Source: Duncaniella sp. (GTDB lineage: Bacteria > Bacteroidota > Bacteroidia > Bacteroidales > Muribaculaceae). From it: 5,134 nt of DNA. Position 1 is the stretch's first letter, and every line of letters starts with the position of its first letter. Both the position numbers and the translations under genes were made by a program. Positions 1 to 4,348 of the stretch are shown in pieces. Below the pieces are notes generated by a model. The model was not told where the DNA came from, made no database searches, and saw only the letters and a list, made by a program, of their open reading frames with translations. The stretch lies in contig JAIDJD010000050.1 in assembly GCA_029052375.1 (NCBI GenBank), positions 1-5,134 on the forward strand, written 5' to 3'.

Positions 1-284
1 ATGGCATGGATGGCCAGGGTGGTCTTGCCTGACGACTCGGGGCCGAAGATCTCTATGATGCGTCCGCGGGGATATCCTCCTACGCCGAGAGCATAGTCGA
101 GGCCTATCGAGCCGGTGGGGATGACGTCTACATCCTCGATGCTGTCGTCGCCGAGTTTCATCACGGCGCCGCGGCCGAAGTTCTTCTCGATATTTCCGAG
201 AGCCTGGGCGAGGGCGTTGAGCTTGGCCTCGGCGGCGTCGGTGGGACGGGAGGCCGCGGCCTTGGAGGTTTCTTTCTTTGCCAT
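1..284 (-). CDS. recA: RecA recombinase, N-terminal part (cut by window edge)
   Basis: RecA is the cytoplasmic ATPase that forms filaments on single-stranded DNA, pairs homologous strands and triggers LexA-type cleavage. The first 94 codons are visible, read leftwards from an ATG at 284-282; the rest lies beyond base 1. Residues 1-20 are a Lys/Ala-rich tail that varies between species. Residues 25-44 (ALAQALGNIEKNFGRGAVMK) match the RecA N-terminal helix and linker. Residues 54-75 carry the typical PTGSIGLDYALG and GGYPRGRIIEI core. Residues 81-89 (GPESSGKTT) are the RecA Walker A loop, with Lys87 as the phosphate-binding lysine. The start is fixed by the match to the family N-terminus, about 15 residues longer than E. 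coli RecA. No Shine-Dalgarno is seen upstream, as is normal in Bacteroidetes. It stands alone, with 774 gene-free bases upstream. Confidence 0.97.
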   Translation of the reverse strand, partial: MAKKETSKAAASRPTDAAEAKLNALAQALGNIEKNFGRGAVMKLGDDSIEDVDVIPTGSIGLDYALGVGGYPRGRIIEIFGPESSGKTTLAIHA

Positions 285-320
285 ATATGTGTAGTGTTGT
301 TATTTTTCTGATTTACACTG

Positions 321-350
321 CAAATTTAATGCCAAGGTATGGCAACCAAT
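321..350 (-). promoter_or_regulatory. Probable recA promoter, Bacteroidetes type, with palindrome in spacer
   Basis: On the minus strand TAAATTTG (328-321) fits the Bacteroidetes -7 consensus TAnnTTTG exactly. ATTG (350-347) lies 18 bases upstream as a weak -33 element. The -7 box ends 36 bases before the recA ATG, leaving a short leader. The spacer holds a 15-base inverted repeat, TGCCA-AGGTA-TGGCA (330-344), which could be an operator or could be chance. The promoter call rests on motif and position only. Confidence 0.6.
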
Positions 351-366
351 CTGCCCGGTGTGCTTA

Positions 367-406
367 AATAGTGTTAATGGCCACTATTCACTCGCTAAGA
401 TAGCGA
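367..406. other. Two adjacent small hairpins upstream of recA
   Basis: AATAGTG (367-373) pairs perfectly with CACTATT (382-388) around an 8-base loop. TCGCTA (392-397) pairs with TAGCGA (401-406) around a 3-base loop. They lie between the two candidate recA promoters, so a transcript from the distal one would carry the first hairpin in its leader. Neither is followed by a T-run, so they are not simple terminators. Function unknown. Confidence 0.4.
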
Positions 407-425
407 TTTCCGCGGAGATGGACAA
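395..425 (-). promoter_or_regulatory. Possible second, upstream recA promoter
   Basis: On the minus strand TATCTTAG (402-395) is one mismatch from TAnnTTTG, and TTG (425-423) lies 20 bases upstream, a good Bacteroidetes spacing. The -7 box sits inside the short palindrome TCGCTA-AGA-TAGCGA (392-406). It points toward recA, about 110 bases from the start codon. Weaker than the site at 321-350. Confidence 0.35.
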
Positions 426-547
426 GGATTTGGCGCTGTGAAGGATTATTTTTAAGCTCTATTCTCCACAAAGAGCCTCCGGGAGCGATGCTCGGCCCTG
501 ATGCAGGCCGGTGGCAGTAGCGCAGTGATTGAATATTCCTGCCCATC

Positions 548-565
548 CTGCCCCCGAAGGGGCAG
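548..565. repeat. GC-rich palindrome, left copy of module 3
   Basis: CTGCCCC (548-554) and GGGGCAG (559-565) form a perfect 7-bp stem with a CGAA loop. Its inverted counterpart is at 799-816. Confidence 0.7.
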
Positions 566-575
566 TACAGAGGAA

Positions 576-621
576 ACCCCAGAGTGAAAACGGAGCTTTA
601 GCGGAGTTTTCTCTCTGGGGT
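576..621. repeat. Long hairpin inside the repeat block
   Basis: The 16-base arms 576-591 (ACCCCAGAGTGAAAAC) and 606-621 are reverse complements with one mismatch, around a 14-base loop. This is the largest single hairpin of the left half. The right half has only a weaker equivalent around 738-788, which suggests the two copies have diverged or that compensatory changes kept the left one. Confidence 0.65.
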
Positions 622-643
622 CAATGCCATAACCACTTGCTCT

Positions 644-662
644 CAACCCCGGAAGCGGGTTG
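644..662. repeat. REP-like palindrome, left copy of module 1
   Basis: CAACCC (644-649) and GGGTTG (657-662) form a 6-bp stem around CGGAAGC. It is the inverse of 696-714 with one base changed, so the pair resembles a head-to-head REP doublet. Confidence 0.6.
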
Positions 663-694
663 TACAACACAGACTTAGGCCTTTGTTGCTCCGT

Positions 695-720
695 GCAACC
701 CGCTTCGGGGGTTGCTTTTT
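695..720 (+). repeat. REP-like palindrome, right copy of module 1, with a trailing T-run
   Basis: GCAACCC (695-701) and GGGTTGC (709-715) form a perfect 7-bp stem with a 7-base loop, and TTTTT follows at 716-720. It looks like an intrinsic terminator for plus-strand transcription, but no plus-strand gene precedes it, so I class it with the repeat. It could still stop transcription running through the block. Confidence 0.55.
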
Positions 721-798
721 GATGTCATCACACTATATCCCCGGGGAGGCTTGGCTCCGACTGCGTCTGCGCCAAACCACCCTGGGGTTTCCCTTGTG

Positions 799-816
799 CT
801 GCCCCTGCAGGGGCAG
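799..816. repeat. Perfect 18-bp palindrome, right copy of module 3
   Basis: CTGCCCCTGCAGGGGCAG reads identically on both strands with no spacer, so it can act as a hairpin or as a dimer binding site. It is the diverged inverse of 548-565. Confidence 0.7.
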
Positions 817-881
817 ATTTACTAAAATTTATTATTCTCCACTGAACATTTCCACATGCCGTGCGTTGTAATAGTACATAG

Positions 882-889
882 CAAAATTA
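882..889 (-). promoter_or_regulatory. Orphan promoter-like -7 box pointing into the repeat block
   Basis: On the minus strand TAATTTTG matches TAnnTTTG fully and is followed by GC, as in many Bacteroidetes promoters. No clear -33 TTTG is seen at the usual spacing. A transcript would start near 875 and run left through the palindrome block toward recA, with no open reading frame of recognisable kind. It could be a remnant promoter of a lost gene or could drive a small structured RNA. Confidence 0.35.
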
Positions 890-932
890 CTTTTTCCATT
901 GCAAGAAATGTGATAATGATTGGTTTATTATT

Positions 933-968
933 AAACGGGAAGACGATGTGATATCAGTCTTCCCGTTT
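933..968 (-). terminator. Hairpin terminator of the LRR gene
   Basis: AAACGGGAAGAC (933-944) and GTCTTCCCGTTT (957-968) form a perfect 12-bp stem with a 12-base loop, about 90 bases past the stop codon of the LRR gene. The trailing sequence is AT-rich on both strands (TTTAATAATAAACC on minus, TTTGATTTTATG on plus), so it may work in both directions. Confidence 0.65.
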
Positions 969-1058
969 GATTTTATGTATTCGCCCCGGATGTCGCCCTG
1001 CGGTTGATTATTGTTGTCGCGTGTTCTGACTCCGCTAAGCGAGGCGCTTTCGGCTGTT

Positions 1059-2054
1059 TCAGCGGATTGCTATCTTGGCGGTAGAGGTTTGGTTGCGGAC
1101 TATGTAGAAGCCTGCGGGGAGCTCGGGGAGCTCATCGGCCACACCGCGGGCCACCTGTCTGCCGCCCAGGTCGAAGACCTCCATGACGCCCTCGCCCACG
1201 ATGCGTCCGCCCTCGACGCGGATACCCTCGCCGTCAACAGCAATGTCGTCGATGGCAGAGAGAGAGGAGTCTTCAGATATTTTTTCAAATACCTTCCAGC
1301 TGTCGTGCTTTTTGTATTTCTCTTTGCAACCTTTGGGAACCATAAGGCGACATTCAATATAGAGATAATAAGAATATCCTCCTGCATCTGTCCAGAAGCT
1401 TGCGAGGTCAGGAAAGTTCGGGGGTGTATCATAGGGGCAATAGAGATGGGTAAGCTCTGTTGATGTGCAGTTTTTTTCAAGGCCCATCCCCATATTGTAG
1501 GGATCATGGACCAGCCATGAGTAAGACCCAACCACGTTCATGCCAACACTTGCAAGACCTCTGCCGAAGGTGAAGGTACGCATATTCTTGCAGGCGCTGA
1601 ACGCACTTTCGCCGATTTCCTCTACATTATCCGGAATGACTATTGATTCAAGGTTCTCGCAGAACCAGAAAGCCATATATTCTATCTTTTTGAGAGTGGA
1701 CGGGAAGTTGACATTCTTTATGCCGCAGTATCCGAACGAGTATTTGCCGTAAGAGACCACACCCTCGGGTATGGTGATATTTCTTATCACTTTGTCTTCA
1801 AGGAAAGTGCCTTCACCTATGCGTATCACGGGATAAGTGTTGCCGCCGTGGCTCACAGTCTTGGGCACGACAAGCGTCTCAAGATTGTATGTCGGGACAG
1901 TCTTGGAGCTTCCGGCAGGTCGTGTAAGCTCCACACCGCCCTCAATTATCTTGTATGACAGACCGTCCACCTCAAAATCGGGTGCGAATTCAAAGGTTGG
2001 GATATGGAATGTCGATTGACGTTCGGCATGAACATGGCCTGCACCGCACCGCAC
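1059..2054 (-). CDS. BspA-like leucine-rich-repeat surface protein, body of a frameshifted gene
   Basis: Numbering is from the GTG at 2054. Residues 25-45 (PDFEVDGLSYKII...) are the usual opening of Bacteroidales BspA-like proteins. Residues about 58-180 form LRR_5-type repeats of roughly 23 residues (90-111, 112-134, 135-157, 158-180) with the pattern L..I.IP..V..IG..AF..C. Residues about 238-262 (MVPKGCKEKYKKHDSW) are the familiar post-repeat segment. Residues 277-331 (IRVEGGRI...VFDLGGRQV...GFYIV...KIAIR) resemble a type IX secretion type-A sorting domain. Such proteins are secreted or surface-held and often bind host or matrix proteins; the ligand cannot be told here. The GTG is not a credible start: a complete signal peptide lies just upstream (ATG at 2101), shifted by two bases. 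Without one 5-base unit of the tract at 2041-2054 the gene is a single 345-codon frame ending at 1059. GC content is visibly lower than in recA or kor. Confidence 0.8.
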   Translation of the reverse strand: MRCGAGHVHAERQSTFHIPTFEFAPDFEVDGLSYKIIEGGVELTRPAGSSKTVPTYNLETLVVPKTVSHGGNTYPVIRIGEGTFLEDKVIRNITIPEGVVSYGKYSFGYCGIKNVNFPSTLKKIEYMAFWFCENLESIVIPDNVEEIGESAFSACKNMRTFTFGRGLASVGMNVVGSYSWLVHDPYNMGMGLEKNCTSTELTHLYCPYDTPPNFPDLASFWTDAGGYSYYLYIECRLMVPKGCKEKYKKHDSWKVFEKISEDSSLSAIDDIAVDGEGIRVEGGRIVGEGVMEVFDLGGRQVARGVADELPELPAGFYIVRNQTSTAKIAIR

Positions 2055-2101
2055 ACCGATAGGAGAAGGGCAAGGATGAAAGGTAGAAATTTCTGTTTCA
2101 T
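1946..2101 (-). pseudogene. Detached start of the LRR gene: signal peptide out of frame with the body
   Basis: From the ATG at 2101-2099 this frame reads MKQKFLPFILALLLSV, a textbook signal peptide (basic start, then a hydrophobic core), and continues for 51 codons to TAA at 1948-1946. After the core the residues no longer look like the family. If one 5-base unit is taken out of 2041-2054, residue 16 joins CGAGHVHA and then ERQSTF, the body frame. This gives an A-type cleavage site after HVHA. The -7 promoter box at 2215-2222 and the leader fit this ATG, not the downstream GTG. It is the true gene start in an OFF or damaged state, or the result of a sequencing or assembly error. Confidence 0.75.
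2041..2054. repeat. 5-bp tandem repeat (2.8 units) at the frameshift point
   Basis: The plus strand reads GCACC GCACC GCAC, period 5 with no mismatch. Because 5 is not a multiple of 3, gaining or losing a unit changes the frame. One unit fewer joins the signal peptide to the LRR body, so one in three unit counts would be ON. Confidence 0.7.
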
Positions 2102-2134
2102 AGTTACTATTGTTTGGTTGGTGATTGTGGCAAT

Positions 2135-2157
2135 GACAGCATTAAAACAATGCTGTC
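2135..2157. other. Perfect hairpin in the leader of the LRR gene
   Basis: GACAGCATT (2135-2143) and AATGCTGTC (2149-2157) form a 9-bp stem with a 5-base loop, 33 bases upstream of the ATG at 2101. No T-run follows on the minus strand, so it is more likely a translation, RNA-stability or protein-binding element than a terminator. Confidence 0.55.
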
Positions 2158-2214
2158 TGACGTGAATATCTGCTTGATTTATAAATTAACATGGATTACG
2201 CGATGTAGTTTTTG

Positions 2215-2246
2215 CAAATATAATATCGGGGGGGGGTAAAAGCAAA
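2215..2246 (-). promoter_or_regulatory. Promoter of the LRR gene with a C9 run in its spacer
   Basis: On the minus strand TTTG (2246-2243), a 20-base spacer and TATATTTG (2222-2215) fit the Bacteroidetes -33/-7 pattern very well. Nine of the 20 spacer bases are a C run (2236-2228). The leader to the ATG at 2101 would be about 107 bases. A gain or loss of bases in the run would change the spacing of the two elements. AT-rich DNA (2240-2280) lies directly upstream. Confidence 0.65.
2228..2236. repeat. Nine-base G/C homopolymer
   Basis: Nine consecutive G on the plus strand, in otherwise AT-rich DNA. Runs of this length slip readily during replication and are also prone to sequencing error. Confidence 0.85.
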
Positions 2247-2291
2247 TATTTAAAAGATATTTAATGATTATTAACTAAAATGGAGCGGAAT

Positions 2292-2365
2292 TCAGGGCCG
2301 GAACCTGTTTTTGTGTGTGGGGCAGCTGATTTTCTGTGTGTTTATTAACCAATCTCAGGGCCGGA
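2292..2365. repeat. 11-bp direct repeat TCAGGGCCGGA (2292-2302 and 2355-2365)
   Basis: The two copies lie 63 bases apart between the LRR promoter and the end of the methyltransferase gene. Each is part of a hairpin: CAGG...CCTG (2293-2307), followed by Ts on the plus strand, and the longer terminator stem 2351-2376. They may be a duplicated terminator. Confidence 0.4.
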
Positions 2366-2376
2366 GGCCTGAGATT
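2351..2376 (-). terminator. Probable terminator of the homocysteine methyltransferase gene
   Basis: AATCTCAGG (2351-2359) and CCTGAGATT (2368-2376) pair perfectly, and GGCC on each side of GGA can extend the stem with a bulge. It lies about 80 bases past the stop codon. The minus-strand trail GGTTAATAAAC is only weakly T-rich, so efficiency is uncertain. Confidence 0.55.
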
Positions 2377-2456
2377 AGTTCTCTATTGTGAGCGCTTAAC
2401 TACGGCTGTTATCTACTGTCCGGCCGGGGCGGCGGTTAGCCCTCGTGGTAATCGTA

Positions 2457-3230
2457 TCACGGCATTTCCGGCTTGCTGACGGCTTGGGCCAGGGCGCGGA
2501 TGTGGGCGGGGGTTGTGCCGCAGCATCCGCCTATGATGTCGGCGAGACCCTCGTTTGCGATTTCGGCGAGGATGGCGGCCATGGGCTCCGGCCCGAGGGT
2601 GTGGCCGGGGAGGCCGGCTGACGGATGGCATGACACGTGGAGCGAGGTCAGCTCTCTGAGACATCTCAGATGCTCGGACATCGCCTCGGGGCCGTCGCCG
2701 CAGTTGAGCCCCACCGAGAAGGCTCCAGCGGTCTCTGCCGCCCGAGCGAGGTCTCTCAGGCTCTCGCCCGAGTGTAGTGTGCCGTCGGCGCGCGGGGTGG
2801 CCGAGACCATGAGCGGTATCTCTCCGGCCATGCCGCTGAGCGCATGGACAAGGGCGGTGGAGAGCTGAGACTCCAGCATCAGTATGTCTGCCCCTGCCTC
2901 TATCAGTCTCCGGGCCTTGGCCCGTGTCTCCTCCGGGCCGAGCGCAGGGCCCAGGCATCCCGCCACCCACACCTTGCGCCCGGCGCGGTCGGCCTCGCCG
3001 CGGGCTATGCGGACGCTCGCGCCGATAGTCGCGGGGTCTGAGGTGAGGAAGCTGTCGGTGGCGATGATGTCTGCCCCTGCCTCGATGTATGCGCGGTGTA
3101 TGGCGGCCACGCGGCAGGGGTGTGTGAGGCATAGAGAGTCGACGGGCGTTCCGGCCGAGAGCATCGTGGCCATGGCTCCGTCGAGTATCACGGGCCTGCG
3201 TGCTGTCAGGGATTCAAGGTCTGTGGTCAT
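2457..3230 (-). CDS. Stand-alone homocysteine S-methyltransferase-domain protein
   Basis: A 257-residue cytoplasmic TIM-barrel protein of the family that moves a methyl group to homocysteine to make methionine (MetH N-terminal module, MmuM, BHMT). Visible landmarks: VILDGAMATML (14-24, family LDGaMGT), GADIIATDSF (52-61, family GADIIeTNTF), VAGCLGP (89-95), GADILMLES (113-121), SATPRADGTLHSGESL (143-158), VGLNCG (173-178) and IIGGCCGTTP (232-241). Cys177, Cys236 and Cys237 are the three expected zinc ligands that activate the thiol. Start: an open frame extends up to 3287, but those codons lie in a terminator stem, so the ATG at 3230 (MTTDLESL) is chosen. It is shorter than MmuM or the MetH domain (about 310 residues or more) and lacks folate and cobalamin domains. 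The methyl donor is unknown: a partner protein, S-methylmethionine or another compound. Several motif residues differ from the usual ones. No strong own promoter is seen. Confidence 0.85.
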   Translation of the reverse strand: MTTDLESLTARRPVILDGAMATMLSAGTPVDSLCLTHPCRVAAIHRAYIEAGADIIATDSFLTSDPATIGASVRIARGEADRAGRKVWVAGCLGPALGPEETRAKARRLIEAGADILMLESQLSTALVHALSGMAGEIPLMVSATPRADGTLHSGESLRDLARAAETAGAFSVGLNCGDGPEAMSEHLRCLRELTSLHVSCHPSAGLPGHTLGPEPMAAILAEIANEGLADIIGGCCGTTPAHIRALAQAVSKPEMP

Positions 3231-3248
3231 GTGTCGGGGCAATGATGC

Positions 3249-3291
3249 AAAAATGCAGGGATGCTCCTCCACAGTGCATCCCTGCATTTTT
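3249..3291 (-). terminator. Strong bidirectional terminator after korB
   Basis: AAAAATGCAGGGATGC (3249-3264) pairs perfectly over 16 bases with 3276-3291 around an 11-base loop. It starts 19 bases past the korB stop. The arm gives five Ts on the minus strand and seven on the plus strand, so it can stop transcription both ways. It separates the kor operon from the methyltransferase gene and shows that the open frame running through it is not coding. Confidence 0.9.
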
Positions 3292-3309
3292 TTGTTTATT
3301 GCGTTCGGA

Positions 3310-4326
3310 TTATTCTATGGTCCAGGTATTGCCGGCCAGCACCATGTCGCGGAGGGTAGAGTAACCCTTGCGGGCGCGGATGTCGGCTATCTGGGCCTCG
3401 ACCTCCTCGTTGTAGACGGGCGAGGCGACGTCGCGTATCACGCCGAGGGCGAGGGGGAGCTCCTTGCCGTCCATCATGGCGAGCTGCTGGTGGAGGAAGT
3501 TGGAGGGTGTGTGGGCGTCATGCACCAGGACGTCGTCCATGGTGTATCCGTCCTCGCCTATGGTCACGGCCTTGAGATAGAATCCGTCGCGTACGAGGCC
3601 CTTCTCGCCCTCCTTGCCGAAGACCATCTTCTGGCCGTGGCGCAGCAGGATGGTGCGGTCTGCGCGCACCTCACGGTCTGTGATGGGGTTGTGGATGCCG
3701 TTGTTGAAGATGACGCAGTTCTGGAGTATCTCTACCACGGATGTGCCCTTGTGCTCTGCGGCCGCGGCGAGCACCTCCTCGGTGGTGGCGAGCTCCACGT
3801 CTATCGAGCGGGCGAAGAAGTTGCCCCTGGCGCCGAACACCAGCTCGGCGGGGATGAAGGGGTCTTCGGTCGTGCCGTAGGGCGACGACTTGGAGACGAA
3901 TCCGCGGTCTGAGGTGGGCGAATACTGGCCCTTGGTGAGACCATATATCTTGTTGTTGAACAGGAGCATATTGATGTCCACGTTGCGGCGCACGGCGTGG
4001 ATGAAGTGGTTGCCGCCGATGGCGAGGCCGTCGCCGTCGCCCGATATCTGCCACACGGTCATCTCGGGATTAGCCGTCTTGAAGCCTGTGGCTATCGCGG
4101 CGGCGCGTCCGTGGATGGTGTGGAAGCCGTATGTGGCCATGTAGTAGGGGAGGCGCGAGCTGCAGCCGATGCCTGAGATCACCGCGGTCTTGTACGGAGG
4201 CACGCCGAGGCGGGCCATGGCCTTGTGGAGCGAGTTGAGTATGGCGTGGTCGCCGCATCCGGGACACCAGCGCACGGGCTGGGGATTCTTGTAGTCTGCG
4301 GCCTTGAAGGTTGTATTGTTGTCCAT
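3310..4326 (-). CDS. korB: 2-oxoacid:ferredoxin oxidoreductase, beta subunit (2-oxoglutarate type)
   Basis: The thiamine-pyrophosphate and iron-sulfur subunit of a complex that interconverts 2-oxoglutarate plus CoA with succinyl-CoA plus CO2, using ferredoxin, in the cytoplasm of anaerobes. In Bacteroidales it usually runs toward 2-oxoglutarate to supply glutamate. The protein has 338 residues, normal for KorB. Cys21 and Cys24 (WCPGCG), Cys55 (GIGCSSR) and Cys204 (QNCVIFNN) are the four expected [4Fe-4S] ligands. GDGDGLAIGGNH (96-107) through NNKIYGLTKGQYSPTS (124-139) is the TPP/Mg2+ site; the IYG.TKGQ.SPT signature favours the 2-oxoglutarate group over pyruvate enzymes. The ATG at 4326 follows korA by 22 bases, so the two are co-transcribed. 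Substrate specificity is inferred from family resemblance; a branched-chain 2-oxoacid cannot be fully excluded. Confidence 0.95.
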   Translation of the reverse strand: MDNNTTFKAADYKNPQPVRWCPGCGDHAILNSLHKAMARLGVPPYKTAVISGIGCSSRLPYYMATYGFHTIHGRAAAIATGFKTANPEMTVWQISGDGDGLAIGGNHFIHAVRRNVDINMLLFNNKIYGLTKGQYSPTSDRGFVSKSSPYGTTEDPFIPAELVFGARGNFFARSIDVELATTEEVLAAAAEHKGTSVVEILQNCVIFNNGIHNPITDREVRADRTILLRHGQKMVFGKEGEKGLVRDGFYLKAVTIGEDGYTMDDVLVHDAHTPSNFLHQQLAMMDGKELPLALGVIRDVASPVYNEEVEAQIADIRARKGYSTLRDMVLAGNTWTIE

Positions 4327-4348
4327 TGTGAGGATGCTGTGTGGTGGG

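Larger units (their letters stand above)
460..842. repeat. Mirrored block of palindromes, REP/MITE-like, with 10-bp direct repeats at its ends
   Basis: This non-coding block is built from modules that occur twice, once on each strand, around a centre near the palindrome AGGCCT (677-682). Reading outward from the centre, both halves show: (1) a CAACCC...GGGTTG palindrome (644-662 and 696-714, 18 of 19 bases identical after inversion); (2) CTGGGGTTTCC (572-582 on minus, 782-792 on plus, identical); (3) a CTGCCCC...GGGGCAG palindrome (548-565 and 799-816, 16 of 18). The halves differ elsewhere, so they are diverged copies of one unit rather than a fresh inverted duplication. The ten bases TATTCTCCAC occur directly repeated at 460-469 and 833-842, as a target-site duplication would. 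Short open frames here (minus 452-670, plus 683-871) are best read as translations of the repeat. No transposase is present. Confidence 0.6.

Noticed and set aside
361..435. Short open plus-strand stretch ending in a peptide-like tail (KIAISAEMDKDLAL, stop at 433-435)
   Set aside because: There is no start codon in a suitable place and no homologue I recognise. The bases are better explained as promoter and hairpin sequence read on the other strand.
452..670. 72-codon minus-strand open frame in the spacer upstream of recA
   Set aside because: It is made of the palindromic repeat modules themselves and has no promoter or start context. The Pro/Leu/Arg-rich translation is what the repeat gives in that frame.
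683..871. 62-codon plus-strand open frame in the same spacer
   Set aside because: It begins inside the repeat and spans the REP-like stem with its T-run. It translates the same modules in a different frame from the left copy, so there is no selection for protein.
1032..1053. Small hairpin just past the LRR gene stop codon
   Set aside because: Short, bulged and without a T-run on the minus strand. The 12-bp stem at 933-968 is the far better terminator.
1011..1463. 150-codon plus-strand open frame antisense to the LRR gene
   Set aside because: It lies opposite the sorting domain and post-repeat segment, which have clear family features on the minus strand.
2293..2312. Terminator-like CAGG...CCTG stem followed by Ts on the plus strand
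   Set aside because: Only four paired bases, and no plus-strand gene upstream to terminate. Kept only as part of the direct-repeat note.
2884..3912. 342-codon open frame on the plus strand across the methyltransferase, terminator and korB
   Set aside because: It is the antisense shadow of two well-supported GC-rich genes, runs through a terminator stem, and its translation has no domain-like pattern.
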